NCBI RefSeq assembly: GCF_001625565.1
Contig: NZ_AUXS01000075.1
Location: 248,001 to 312,000 of the forward strand
From: Pseudoalteromonas luteoviolacea NCIMB 1944
GTDB lineage: Bacteria; Pseudomonadota; Gammaproteobacteria; Enterobacterales; Alteromonadaceae
Direction: 5' to 3'
Length of the DNA: 64,000 bases
Within the stretch, counting starts at the first letter, position 1; every line of letters begins with the position of its first letter. The notes under the pieces are model-generated. The model did not search any database and was not told where the DNA came from. It saw nothing but the letters and a program-made list of their open reading frames with translations. Below are positions 41,254 to 50,381 of this stretch, piece by piece. The translations under genes and the position numbers were made by a program.

Positions 41254-41407
41254 CCTTTGCGGTACATTGCTTGACCGTGGACTATATCCATTGTTGGTTT
41301 GGTACGGCAAAGGAAGATGCGCAGAGAAATTTGTCGAATATTCGGGGGATGTTTACCCCACATAGGTTCTGATGAACCAAAACCGTAACGAGGAATGAGG
41401 AAAGTTA

Positions 41408-42508
41408 ATGGCAGGCAATAGCATAGGCCAGTTGTTTCGGGTCACGACATTCGGTGAAAGTCATGGTACAGCACTTGGTGGTGTTGTCGATGGTGTACCG
41501 GCGGGACTTGAAATCAATGAGGCTGATTTACAGGTTGATCTAGACAGAAGGAAACCCGGACAAAGCCGCTACACGACACAGCGTCGTGAAGGGGATGAAA
41601 TTAAAATATTATCCGGAGTATTCGAGGGAAAAACCACAGGCACTAGTATTGGGTTATTGATTGAAAATACCGATCAACGCTCAAAAGATTACAGCAAGAT
41701 CATGGATGTGTTTCGCCCGGGTCACGGTGACTATACCTACTGGCATAAATACGGGCATCGCGACTATCGCGGTGGAGGCCGCTCATCTGCACGTGAAACG
41801 GCAATTCGTGTAGCTGCTGGCGGTATCGCTAAAAAGTATTTAAAGCAAGTTCATGGCATTGAAGTTCGAGCATGTTTGTCTCAACTAGGACCGATTAAAG
41901 CCGAATCTTATAACTGGGATAGCGTTGAGCAAAACGCATTTTTCTTCCCCGATGAAAGCAAGTTAGACGCGCTTGATGAGTATATGAGAGACCTTAAAAA
42001 ACAAGGCGATTCAATCGGTGCTAAAGTCAAAGTAGTTGCTAAAAATGTTCCAGTTGGTCTTGGCGAACCTGTATTTGATAGACTGGATGCCGAACTTGCA
42101 CATTCATTAATGAGCATTAACGCGGTGAAAGGCGTCGAGATTGGTGATGGCTTTGACGTAGTCGAGCAAAAGGGCTCAGAGCATCGAGATGAACTGACGC
42201 CTGAAGGTTTTGTCAGTAATCATGCTGGCGGTGTGCTTGCGGGGATTTCTACAGGGCAGGATATCATCGCATCTATTGCTCTAAAACCAACATCAAGCAT
42301 TACAGTGCCAGGTCAGAGTATCAATACCGCGAACGAGTCTGTGGAGATGATCACCAAAGGCCGTCATGACCCCTGTGTAGGTATTCGGGCGATCCCCATT
42401 GCTGAAGCCATGATGGCTATCACAATTATGGACCACTTACTGAGGCAGCGCGGACAAAACCCGCATGTCGAAGTTCCCCAAGGACCAATTCCTGCTCAAG
42501 CGAAATAA
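41408..42508 (+). CDS. aroC: Chorismate synthase AroC
   Basis: The 366-aa enzyme contains GNSIGQLFRVTTFGESHG at its start, the FMN-binding GKTTGTSIGLLIENTDQRS-like region (EGKTTGTSIGLLIENTDQR) and RGGGRSSARETA. It converts 5-enolpyruvylshikimate-3-phosphate to chorismate with reduced FMN. It is the last shared step before tyrA and pheA, which are elsewhere in this window. Length is normal and a hairpin terminator follows. Confidence 0.97.
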   Translation: MAGNSIGQLFRVTTFGESHGTALGGVVDGVPAGLEINEADLQVDLDRRKPGQSRYTTQRREGDEIKILSGVFEGKTTGTSIGLLIENTDQRSKDYSKIMDVFRPGHGDYTYWHKYGHRDYRGGGRSSARETAIRVAAGGIAKKYLKQVHGIEVRACLSQLGPIKAESYNWDSVEQNAFFFPDESKLDALDEYMRDLKKQGDSIGAKVKVVAKNVPVGLGEPVFDRLDAELAHSLMSINAVKGVEIGDGFDVVEQKGSEHRDELTPEGFVSNHAGGVLAGISTGQDIIASIALKPTSSITVPGQSINTANESVEMITKGRHDPCVGIRAIPIAEAMMAITIMDHLLRQRGQNPHVEVPQGPIPAQAK

Positions 42509-42509
42509 G

Positions 42510-42536
42510 AAAAAGGCACCCAGTAGGTGCCTTTTT
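42510..42536. terminator. Bidirectional terminator after aroC
   Basis: AAAAAGGCACC (42510-42520) pairs perfectly with GGTGCCTTTTT (42526-42536) around CAGTA. It lies between aroC and the convergent chitinase gene. Confidence 0.88.
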
Positions 42537-42563
42537 ACGTTTTGCGCAGAGAACGATACCTGA

Positions 42564-45110
42564 TTAATTCCCTTGGTTCATTTGAGTTAACTTGTCGCCA
42601 ATTGGTTTTGAGAAGTTATATCCATCATATTTATCCCAATTGATTGACCAAGTCATCACACCGCCAAACTTTGGATAGTTAAATGCGGGTTTGATAGTGC
42701 CACAGCTAAGGCCTTTGGTTAGGCAGTCCAACGCAGCGGTGATGTTTGCCGTTGGTGCTTGTCCTGAGTTAGCTGATTTGGGGCCAGATGGCAACCCGAT
42801 AGCAACTTGGTCATCTCTCAGTGGCGCAAAGCGTGTGCCATCGGCTAGGTCAAACCCTTCTATGAGCATTTTGGCGTGAGCGACCATCATATTAACAGAG
42901 CCCTCTGGTGCGCTACCTGGTTCGTATGGATTAGGTAAACCACCATTGTTGTATAGTTGCACGTGCAGTAAGTCTAATGTATCTCTAAGTGCATCAATTA
43001 AAGGAATATAGGCACCCCAAATGCCAGTATATGCAACCATACCACCATGAACATAAGGGTGCTCTGGCGCCATAGTTAGCACCATGTTGCCACCGATATT
43101 TTGTTCGATTTGTTTAAGTGCACGAGGCAGACGAGCTTGTATTTGTGAACCGTGCACAAGGTTAGAGCCACTTTCTAAATCAATGTCCAGCCCATCAAAT
43201 CCCCACTCTTGTATGATATTGGTTAGGCTAGATACAAACTTCGCCTCGTCAGCATCGGTATTAAGCGTAATAGTACCTTCTGCGCCGCCAAGGCTTAATA
43301 CGAACACTTTGCCTTGTGCTTGTAGTGCTTTCATATCTGCTTTGAATTGCACTGGGTCAATCGGTGGACAGTTGGAGCGAATGTCTTTCTCAAATGGTTT
43401 GAAGTGAACTGTGCCATCGGAATTACGGTCATTTTCTGCAAAAGCAATATCGATAATGTCCCATGCAGGTGACATCTGCGCAAGTGGGATAGGACAGCCA
43501 GCTGGATTGACAAAGTTATGCCAATAACCAATCAATTTGTGTGTTTTACCAATCGGTTTATCGATGACATTAATCGTGGTACCAGCACTGTTGGCTTGAT
43601 TTCCGGCACTGTCTTTTGCAATAGCGGTGAGTGTCTGATTGCCAAGTACCGCAGGTGTGTATACCCAATTGTATGGCGACGTTGTGTCATGACCTAGTAG
43701 TGTGCCGTTGGCATAAAATTCCACACTGCTAATTGTACCTGTGAGTGCTTGCGCTTGTGCTTTAATATTCACCGAGTCACCGAGTGTGTATTGCGTACCT
43801 GCTGTCGGCGAAGTTAAGTCAACAACCACGGGCTTATCCGTAATGTTCACTTGAATTTGTTCGGTGCTAACATTTCCTTCATTGTCTGTCGCACTCGCTG
43901 ACAGTGTCACTGCACCAAGCGTAACGGGCTGCCAATTTACAGTGCCTGTTCCACTGGTAAAACTGCCAAGCAATGTTTGATCTGCATAAAGATCCAGCTG
44001 TGCTACCGTGCCATCTGGATCTGTCGCTACAATGCTGACTTCACTGTGTTGCCCCTGAAGAAGCGTGCTGTTTGGTTCTGGAGAAATAAAGCGAATTTCA
44101 GGTGCAATTGCACAAATACCAAGATCGCTCCATGCATCTTGCCAATGTTGGCCTGCACCTGGCTCATATGCCCATTGTGCATTTGAGCTACACCATCCTC
44201 CAACATCACAGCGGTACTTGCGATTGTTGTGAGAAACTAGTTCACCAGTTTGATATGTCTGGCCTGCTTGATATGCTTTGAGGCCCACACATCCGCCTTG
44301 ATTTGGCGATGCAATGTTAATATTTACGCTCGTATTACTGCTGGCATTTTTATCATCAACGGCAGAAACCTTTATTTGTACTTGGCCAGTTGTATCGCTT
44401 ATCCAGTCATAAGAGATATTTCCATTTGCAAATGTCGCGACCTCTACATTGTTGATGGATATTGATGCCCTGGCAATAGAACCATCTTGATCTGTTGCTG
44501 TTGCTATGACGTTGACTGTATCACCCAGCGAAAACTGATTGTTATTGCCCGGAGATGTTAGCTCTATCGCTGGTGGTGTATTGATTGTGCCATCGGTTAC
44601 CTCGATTGTTGCTGAGCTAACTTGGCTGATTGCGCCTTGATCATCTGTTGCTACAGCGGAAACGACATGCGGACCGAGCTGTGCAGACCACGTGACCTGA
44701 TAAGGTGCTTGATTGTCAAAACCGACAGATACATCATTGATGAAAAATTCAACTTGGCCTATTGCCCCATCAGCATCTGTCGCTTCGGCCGATAAGACAA
44801 CGTTGTCATTTTGGGTGAAAATACTTCCTTGGGCAGGCGTCAATAATGTGACTTCTGGGTTTTGGTTGCCACCACATGCGCCTAAGTTTTTCCACACCTT
44901 ATAATCGCCAAAGTTCTGCTGTGGATCTTCATTTTGACTATACCATCTTGCTTCAAAAGCACTGCTTAAGTGCTGTACTTGATCGCCCGCGCGATAAACT
45001 TCGGAGGCTTGCCAAGTAGCCAAGCCGGTACAATTTGCTGCCAGCGTTTGCATGCTAGATAGCAAAAGCACGCCACTGCCGAGCAAGTAACCAATATTAC
45101 TATTTCTCAT
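42564..45110 (-). CDS. Modular GH18 chitinase with two chitin-binding domains
   Basis: The 848-aa exported protein has a signal peptide (RNSNIGYLLGSGVLLLSSMQTLAA), a ChtBD3/CBM5-12 module (about 27-80, with YRAGDQVQHLSSAFEARWYS), two Ig-like domains, a second CBM5/12 (about 275-335), two more Ig-like domains and a C-terminal GH18 domain (about 525-848). The catalytic motif FDGLDIDLES has the expected DxxDxDxE pattern. It hydrolyses chitin outside the cell. ATG 45110 follows AAGGAG; the frame is open further upstream. A palindrome GTTTTG-TGAA-CAAAAC lies just upstream. It faces aroC. Confidence 0.92.
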   Translation of the reverse strand: MRNSNIGYLLGSGVLLLSSMQTLAANCTGLATWQASEVYRAGDQVQHLSSAFEARWYSQNEDPQQNFGDYKVWKNLGACGGNQNPEVTLLTPAQGSIFTQNDNVVLSAEATDADGAIGQVEFFINDVSVGFDNQAPYQVTWSAQLGPHVVSAVATDDQGAISQVSSATIEVTDGTINTPPAIELTSPGNNNQFSLGDTVNVIATATDQDGSIARASISINNVEVATFANGNISYDWISDTTGQVQIKVSAVDDKNASSNTSVNINIASPNQGGCVGLKAYQAGQTYQTGELVSHNNRKYRCDVGGWCSSNAQWAYEPGAGQHWQDAWSDLGICAIAPEIRFISPEPNSTLLQGQHSEVSIVATDPDGTVAQLDLYADQTLLGSFTSGTGTVNWQPVTLGAVTLSASATDNEGNVSTEQIQVNITDKPVVVDLTSPTAGTQYTLGDSVNIKAQAQALTGTISSVEFYANGTLLGHDTTSPYNWVYTPAVLGNQTLTAIAKDSAGNQANSAGTTINVIDKPIGKTHKLIGYWHNFVNPAGCPIPLAQMSPAWDIIDIAFAENDRNSDGTVHFKPFEKDIRSNCPPIDPVQFKADMKALQAQGKVFVLSLGGAEGTITLNTDADEAKFVSSLTNIIQEWGFDGLDIDLESGSNLVHGSQIQARLPRALKQIEQNIGGNMVLTMAPEHPYVHGGMVAYTGIWGAYIPLIDALRDTLDLLHVQLYNNGGLPNPYEPGSAPEGSVNMMVAHAKMLIEGFDLADGTRFAPLRDDQVAIGLPSGPKSANSGQAPTANITAALDCLTKGLSCGTIKPAFNYPKFGGVMTWSINWDKYDGYNFSKPIGDKLTQMNQGN

Positions 45111-45134
45111 TGTTTTTCTCCTTACATGTTGTAT

Positions 45135-45150
45135 GTTTTGTGAACAAAAC
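45135..45150. promoter_or_regulatory. Palindrome upstream of the chitinase gene
   Basis: GTTTTG-TGAA-CAAAAC is a perfect 6-4-6 dyad, 25-40 bases before the chitinase start. It could be the operator of a chitin-responsive regulator. No regulator gene is nearby. Confidence 0.35.
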
Positions 45151-45257
45151 GTTTCCAGCATAGAACTATGTAAAGGGTTAATCAATGGCTTTTTTCTATG
45201 AGTGTTAGAATGTAGAGGGGCACTGCAGTTGGTTGATACCTCCTGCAGTACAAAGGT

Positions 45258-46097
45258 TTATTCCGACTTTGGTGTGTTTGATTTAATAGTGACAACTCGC
45301 TGAGGGAACGGAATTTCAATATTCGCGTCTTTAAAGCCTTGGTAAATTGCCTGATTGACATTGAGCTTATTTTCAATCAAAGATGTGGTGGGTGTCCAAT
45401 ATCGATAGCTGATAGTGATCGCGCTATCCGAAAATGCTTCTATGCCAACTTGCGGGGCAGGGCTATCAGCGACATTATCATCGTCAACCAGTATTTTCTG
45501 GATAACAGATATAGCTTGATTGACCGGCGCGTCGTAAGCTATGCCGACCTGGCCCTCAATGTGAGAATAGTTAAAAGAGTTGTGTAAAACCTCGCCAATA
45601 ATGTGTTTATTGGGCACTGTGATCTCGACTTTTTGTTCATTGATTAAAATAGTATGTCCGAGCTCTATAGACTTAACTTGTCCACTAACTCCTTTTACGG
45701 CAATGGTGTCACCAACAACAAACGGGCGTGTTGCAATCAGCGCAAGACCTGCGCCATAGTTTGATAACATACCTTGTACTGCCAAGCCGGCCCCAAGTGA
45801 TGCGGCGCCAATTGCTGCGACAAACGGGGTCACACTGATCCCAACCTTGCCTAAAGCAATGATAATAAACATGGTGACAACTAAGACCTTAACAACATTT
45901 GCTACGAAGTTAGTCAAAGTAATATCAATGTTGTGTCGTATCATCACTGCATGGGTTGCTGAGGCAAGTTTTTTAGCAAGCCATAAGCCGACAATCAGGA
46001 TCAGCAAAGCAGCCAGCAGCTGCATACTGTAGGTAAGTAAATAAGTACGTATCATGTCGTAGTACTTTTCAAATTGTTCTATTTCTTGCTCTATCAA
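45258..46097 (-). CDS. mscS: Small-conductance mechanosensitive channel MscS
   Basis: The 279-aa protein has three transmembrane segments and the MscS pore helix AAIGAASLGAGLAVQG (glycine/alanine-packed TM3), then the beta domain (RPFVVGDTIAVKGVSGQVKS) and C-terminal mixed domain. It opens on membrane tension to protect against osmotic downshock. Its length is like E. coli MscS (286). The chitinase gene lies downstream on the same strand after a gap of about 150 bases. lrgB is 34 bases upstream, so a shared transcript is possible. Confidence 0.93.
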   Translation of the reverse strand: MIEQEIEQFEKYYDMIRTYLLTYSMQLLAALLILIVGLWLAKKLASATHAVMIRHNIDITLTNFVANVVKVLVVTMFIIIALGKVGISVTPFVAAIGAASLGAGLAVQGMLSNYGAGLALIATRPFVVGDTIAVKGVSGQVKSIELGHTILINEQKVEITVPNKHIIGEVLHNSFNYSHIEGQVGIAYDAPVNQAISVIQKILVDDDNVADSPAPQVGIEAFSDSAITISYRYWTPTTSLIENKLNVNQAIYQGFKDANIEIPFPQRVVTIKSNTPKSE

Positions 46098-46131
46098 GTT
46101 GAGCTCCTTTGAGCGTAATGTTCAGTGCCCA

Positions 46132-46821
46132 TTAGGCGTATAAGTTATTGAGTATAGTAAAAAGTACCGGAACCCAAAAAGCGCTTATTATGGCGCTTAA
46201 TATCATAGCTACAGATGCAAAAGCACCAGCTAGCGGGTGGTATTCCATTGCAGCAGCAGTGCCAATCGCATGACAACTGACACCCAGTGCAATGCCTTTT
46301 GCTTGGGGCTGCGTAATATTGAGTAGGGTGAGTAACTGAAGACCAAAAACGCCACCAAACACACCGATTAAAATAACCATAGCAGCAGCAATACTCGGTA
46401 TTCCCCCCAGCGACTCCGTTATGAGCAACGTGATAGGAGATGTGACCGACAGCGCCATCATTGTGCTGGTCAACACACTGTCAGCTTGCGTGAACAAACA
46501 TAGGGCGTAGGCAAAAACGGTAGACACGGACACGCCAATGAAAGTACAAAAAATCAATAATTTAAATACCGACTTTATATGAGTGTATTGCTGATACAGG
46601 GGGTAGGCGAGGGCCACGACAGCTGGCTCCAAAAACCAATCTATGGGCATACTGGCTTGGAAATAGAGCGGGTATTTATACCCAGTTAGCAGTAATATTA
46701 AAGTGATGATTGCGATACAAATCAATACCGGATTGAGCAAAGGACTCGGCCAGCGTTTATAAACTTTTCGCGCTATTAAGAATAAGCCAATTGTAAGAAT
46801 ACAAACAACTGTGCTAATCAC
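46132..46821 (-). CDS. lrgB: LrgB/CidB-family membrane protein
   Basis: The 229-aa product has about seven hydrophobic segments and the family motifs FLEPAVVALAYPLYQQ, TSPITLLITESLGG, and CHAIGTAAAMEYHPLAGAFASV. LrgB/CidB with LrgA/CidA forms a holin-like or transport pair that affects autolysis and metabolite export. GTG 46821 overlaps the stop of lrgA (GTGATTAG) and has AAGGGA 6-8 bases upstream. Function in Gram-negative bacteria is uncertain. Confidence 0.88.
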   Translation of the reverse strand: MISTVVCILTIGLFLIARKVYKRWPSPLLNPVLICIAIITLILLLTGYKYPLYFQASMPIDWFLEPAVVALAYPLYQQYTHIKSVFKLLIFCTFIGVSVSTVFAYALCLFTQADSVLTSTMMALSVTSPITLLITESLGGIPSIAAAMVILIGVFGGVFGLQLLTLLNITQPQAKGIALGVSCHAIGTAAAMEYHPLAGAFASVAMILSAIISAFWVPVLFTILNNLYA

Positions 46822-47167
46822 GGTATTTCCCTTTTGTGGCCAGTTTACCAACACTGAATAGGACAAGGCACGGAAGCAAAAAAAGTAACGATATGATTAA
46901 AAGTTTATGCTTTGCAACTAGTTGCAGGTGTTCAATAAAGCCAACTCCTACTGGAATAAAAAACAGTGCCATATACGCAATCAGCGATTGGCATGTCAGA
47001 GCTAATTTATGTGGCGCGAGGATACGACCTTTCAGTAGCAGAAACAGTAAGATTAAGCCTACCAAAGGAGCTGGAATATTTAGCCCGGTCAATAAAACGA
47101 GCATTTTGGCACTATATAGACATACAAGTACATAAAACATGCCGATGATGTAATTGAGCTTTTCCAC
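46814..47167 (-). CDS. lrgA: LrgA/CidA-family membrane protein
   Basis: The 117-aa protein has four hydrophobic segments and the stretch LNIPAPLVGLILLFLLL typical of CidA/LrgA holin-like proteins. It overlaps lrgB by 8 bases, so the two are translationally coupled. The GTG at 47167 has only a weak ribosome site; ATG 47140 is an alternative that removes nine residues. In Gram-positive bacteria the pair controls murein hydrolase activity. The role here is inferred. Confidence 0.82.
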   Translation of the reverse strand: MEKLNYIIGMFYVLVCLYSAKMLVLLTGLNIPAPLVGLILLFLLLKGRILAPHKLALTCQSLIAYMALFFIPVGVGFIEHLQLVAKHKLLIISLLFLLPCLVLFSVGKLATKGKYRD

Positions 47168-47205
47168 AAATTATCAACTCATGGGGTATGGGGACGAATA
47201 GGGTG

Positions 47206-48003
47206 TTATTTCCATTTTGCACGCTCAATGTAAGGTTGCTGTACGTTCTTTTTTACACCATTTTTCATAGCGATACGAGTGTTTTTTGAGCATAAAAGTT
47301 TAATTTGATACCAAGTTTCTCGCCATAGTAGCTGGCGGTTAGCTGGATGGTAAGCATGGTTATAGAGTTGCTTGATTGCGGCTAATGCGTCGGGCGAATG
47401 GCTGCTTAAAGAATCGATGTGTTGTTTTACATATGTCAGTGGGTTTTCATCAATTTTACTAATGAGACCAAATTCTAAGGCTTGTATTGCCGAGATTCGC
47501 TCGGCACTAAGTGCCATAGCTAAAGCGTTGTCCTGTTTGACGTAGGAGGGCAAAATAAGGCTAGTGCCCATATCGGGGCAAAGCCCCCAACGAGATTCCA
47601 TGATGGCGACCTGTGTATCTGGGTGGGCAACTCTAAAGTCTGCGCCCAGCGCAATGTGTAAACCACCCCCTAGGCAATTTCCTTGCAATATGGCATATAC
47701 AGGTACGGGCAGAGTACGCCACCCTAATACAACTCTTTGCACTAGGTTTTGGTTTCCTGGGAGCAATTTGAATAACAGCTTGAAAACTTGGCTTGGCTGT
47801 TTGGTAACACTTTGTACATCTAGTCCAGAGCAAAAGTGTGATCCTGCTCCTTGAATAACTGCTGCTCTGATTTGGCGGTTCGATTTGATCTGTTTGATTG
47901 AGCGATCGAGCTGTCGAAACATCTCATAGTTGAGTGCATTTTGTTTTTCAGGGCGGTTTAATGTTACCCATGCGATGTTATCGATGACTTTGTACTGAAC
48001 CAT
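47206..48003 (-). CDS. Crotonase/enoyl-CoA hydratase family protein
   Basis: The 265-aa product has the crotonase fold: LNRPEKQNALNYEMF, the oxyanion-hole GAGSHFCSGLDV and GNCLGGGLHIALGADFR, and MESRWGLCPDMGTSLILP. The last motif keeps the Glu of the family. Substrates may be enoyl-CoA or a related acyl-CoA; the reaction is not set by sequence. It starts at ATG 48003 in a 247-base gap with yciU. It appears to stand alone. Confidence 0.82.
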   Translation of the reverse strand: MVQYKVIDNIAWVTLNRPEKQNALNYEMFRQLDRSIKQIKSNRQIRAAVIQGAGSHFCSGLDVQSVTKQPSQVFKLLFKLLPGNQNLVQRVVLGWRTLPVPVYAILQGNCLGGGLHIALGADFRVAHPDTQVAIMESRWGLCPDMGTSLILPSYVKQDNALAMALSAERISAIQALEFGLISKIDENPLTYVKQHIDSLSSHSPDALAAIKQLYNHAYHPANRQLLWRETWYQIKLLCSKNTRIAMKNGVKKNVQQPYIERAKWK

Positions 48004-48250
48004 GGCGGCTCCTATGTATTGTTATTTTTCTTTTAAGTAAATATTAGAGTATTAACGTTAAATTATCCATTTAAGCTTATTAAGTATAGGTTTAATAGCT
48101 AAAGTCGACATTAGTACGTTTTATTAGAGTTATCATGCTAATTTAGTTAATGCAATTTAGCGTTAAATTTATTCATTACACCCTATCCTTGTAGAAAACG
48201 AAATTACGGATTTGGTATCATGGGGTTGGTTATAAATGAGGGGTGAGGAC

Positions 48251-48568
48251 ATGTCAGCAAGACTAAGCAGTATTGAAGAAGTAACACATCAGGCATATGA
48301 TATTTTTCTTGAGTTGGCGCCAGAAAATTTATCTCAAGAAGATATTGATGTATTTAATGAACACAGAGAAGAGTTTGGCTTTATTGAAGAAGCGGATGTT
48401 GATGACAGCTGGCAAGCTGTGGTGGCATTTGAGCAAGAAGCTGAACGTGATCATTTTGTACAGGTCACTATCGGCATTGAATTTGAAGATGGTGATGAAG
48501 TGTTTGCAAAGGTATTGATCAGTCGAGACTTAGATGCGCCATTTTGCCATGTAGTTTGGAAGCAATAA
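48251..48568 (+). CDS. yciU: dsDNA-mimic protein of the YciU/HI1450 family
   Basis: The 105-aa product, rich in Asp and Glu, resembles E. coli YciU and H. influenzae HI1450: AYDIFLELAPENLS near the N-terminus and the C-terminal RDLDAPFCHVVWKQ match CREKDHKLCHIIWRE. HI1450 mimics DNA with surface acid and binds the HU protein. ATG 48251 is chosen; an upstream GTG at 48236 is in frame. The next gene starts 18 bases after its stop, on the same strand. Confidence 0.85.
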   Translation: MSARLSSIEEVTHQAYDIFLELAPENLSQEDIDVFNEHREEFGFIEEADVDDSWQAVVAFEQEAERDHFVQVTIGIEFEDGDEVFAKVLISRDLDAPFCHVVWKQ

Positions 48569-48586
48569 AAAAGAGTATGTTGTCGA

Positions 48587-49411
48587 GTGAAAAGAGAGAA
48601 GTTACTCCTATTTATATCTGCATTATGCTGTGCTCAGGCGTATGCTGTTGATCCTTTTGAAGACTTCCACGAATATGGTGAGTTATCTGAAGAAGAAATC
48701 CACGAGTTGCACAAAGGTGAATTTTTATATGGTGATGTAGAGTTTGGGTTTATTGCGAACAGTGGTAATACGAAAAACTCCTCATTTAAATTAAAAGGCA
48801 ACCTCTATCAGGATTTTAAGCATTGGCGTAACCAATTTAAAATTGATGGTCACTACGCTGATGAAACTGATATTGAAACAGGTGTCGAAGATGAAACGGC
48901 ATCACGTTACTTTGTGTCCGCTCAAACTAGTTATAAGTTTGGCATAGATAACGAGTCATTTTTTCTTTACGGTGACTACGAAGTTGATGAGTTTAATGGC
49001 CGAGAGTATACATCGACCTTTGTTGTGGGGTATGGCAATCGCATATTTGAAGGGCGTAAGAATACGGTCGACTTTCATTTTGGTCCAGGTGTCTTAATAT
49101 ACCGGGTTGATAATGAATCAGAATTGCTTCCTCACCAAGCGAGAGTAGAGCGGGGATATTTATTGCGTGCTTCATTGCAGTGGGAGCGTAATATTTCAAA
49201 ACGGACTCGGTTTAATCAAGATTTTAGTTATGAAAGGTCTGTGTCTGGACTTGGTGCAAGGAGTTTCTCAGAAACAGCGTTAATTAGCCAAGTAATTGAA
49301 GGCTTGTCACTTAAGGTTTCGTATACTTATCGGTATAATTCCGATCCGGAAGAAAATAAAAGCAAAGTAGATACCGAGTTTGGTGTGACCTTTGTTTATG
49401 GTTTTGATTGA
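48587..49411 (+). CDS. DUF481-family outer membrane beta-barrel protein (YdiY-like)
   Basis: The 274-aa product has a signal peptide (KREKLLLFISALCCAQAYA) and a beta-barrel with alternating strands beginning GDVEFGFIANSGNTKNSSFK and ending in VYGFD. The pattern GDVxLGxxxxSGNTxxxS is the DUF481 mark. Such proteins are small outer-membrane barrels of unknown function. Translation may begin at GTG 48587. It is followed 6 bases later by a membrane protein gene, so these are co-transcribed. A negative, Glu-rich N-terminal linker (EDFHEYGELSEEEIHE) precedes the barrel. Confidence 0.78.
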   Translation: MKREKLLLFISALCCAQAYAVDPFEDFHEYGELSEEEIHELHKGEFLYGDVEFGFIANSGNTKNSSFKLKGNLYQDFKHWRNQFKIDGHYADETDIETGVEDETASRYFVSAQTSYKFGIDNESFFLYGDYEVDEFNGREYTSTFVVGYGNRIFEGRKNTVDFHFGPGVLIYRVDNESELLPHQARVERGYLLRASLQWERNISKRTRFNQDFSYERSVSGLGARSFSETALISQVIEGLSLKVSYTYRYNSDPEENKSKVDTEFGVTFVYGFD

Positions 49412-49417
49412 GGCAAT

Positions 49418-49876
49418 ATGTATCAAAAAACGCAGCTCGCATGGGCAATTTTTGGGATCTTGGCTTGGCTAAGTACTTTTGTTGTGATGGGGTTTGTACT
49501 GCTTGGTGAAAATGTAGGGGTTATTGCCTTTGGAATTATTTTAGTTCTGGTTGCAATTGCCTTCTATGGCTTGACGATTAAAGTTGATACAACTGCACAA
49601 CAATTAAGCTGGTGGTTTGGGCCAAAAGTGGCGAAAAAAACAATTCGTTTTGAAGACATTGAATCCGTGCGTGCAGTCACCAACTCCTTTAGGCATGGTA
49701 TTGGGATCCGAATTTCCCATGATGGTTGGGTTTACAGTGTATCTGGATTCAAAGCGGTAGAAGTCAATATGGTAGATGGCACTAAATATCGTTTAGGTAC
49801 ATCAGATCAAGCTGGCTTGCTCGAAGCTTTAAAAGAAAAAGTTAAAGAAGATGCACAAGAAGAAAGCGCCGAATAG
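49418..49876 (+). CDS. Membrane protein with a PH-like domain
   Basis: The 152-aa product has two hydrophobic segments (about 8-30 and 35-55) and then a soluble part with strands such as KVDTTAQQLSWWFGPKVA and SVRAVTNSFRHGIGIRISHDG, which has the look of a bacterial PH-type domain. I do not recognise a named orthologue. It lies 6 bases after the DUF481 gene. A bidirectional terminator follows. Confidence 0.7.
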   Translation: MYQKTQLAWAIFGILAWLSTFVVMGFVLLGENVGVIAFGIILVLVAIAFYGLTIKVDTTAQQLSWWFGPKVAKKTIRFEDIESVRAVTNSFRHGIGIRISHDGWVYSVSGFKAVEVNMVDGTKYRLGTSDQAGLLEALKEKVKEDAQEESAE

Positions 49877-49887
49877 GCGCTTTTTTT
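49863..49887. terminator. Bidirectional terminator between the PH-like gene and slyD
   Basis: AAAGCGCC (49863-49870) pairs with GGCGCTTT (49876-49883) around GAATA. The T run extends to 49887 and overlaps the slyD stop codon (49886-49888). Confidence 0.85.
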
Positions 49888-50371
49888 AATGGTCGTGGCC
49901 GCAGCCGCCTGCGCCATGTACGTGACCATGCTCCAGCTCATCAGCTGTCGCTTCACGTACTTCCAAAATCTCGACATCAAAATGCAATGTAAGCCCAGAC
50001 AACGGGTGGTTACCATCGACAATGACTTCATCACCTTCGACGCCTATCACAATAACGGCTTGTTCACCTTCATCTGTAGTCGCACGAAATTGCATACCGA
50101 CTTCTACATCAATACCTTCAAACATACTCTTTGGTACCGCTTGAGTTAGGCTGTCATTGCGCTCACCGTAGCCTTCTTCAGGCTTTACAGTCACGCTGAT
50201 TTTGTCACCAGCTTGTTTGTCGATAAGTGCATTTTCTAAGCCTTCGATTAAATAACCAGTGCCAATGATAAATTCTAGTGGATCTTCATCAAATGTATTG
50301 TCAATGGTATTTTGGTCATCATCCAAAACCGCGTAATGCATTTTTACCACTGCATTTTGAGCTACTTTCAT
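49886..50371 (-). CDS. slyD: FKBP-type peptidyl-prolyl isomerase SlyD
   Basis: The 161-aa product has the SlyD two-domain form: FKBP core (VKMHYAVLDDD, EFIIGTGYLIEGLENAL) and an IF insert (GYGERNDSLTQAVP). The short C-terminal tail ends HGHVHGAGGCGHDH, a metal-binding His/Cys cluster. SlyD is a cis-trans prolyl isomerase and nickel chaperone for hydrogenase. It lies 11 bases after ygfZ on the same strand, so they share a transcript. Confidence 0.93.
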   Translation of the reverse strand: MKVAQNAVVKMHYAVLDDDQNTIDNTFDEDPLEFIIGTGYLIEGLENALIDKQAGDKISVTVKPEEGYGERNDSLTQAVPKSMFEGIDVEVGMQFRATTDEGEQAVIVIGVEGDEVIVDGNHPLSGLTLHFDVEILEVREATADELEHGHVHGAGGCGHDH

Positions 50372-50381
50372 AGTATTTCCG

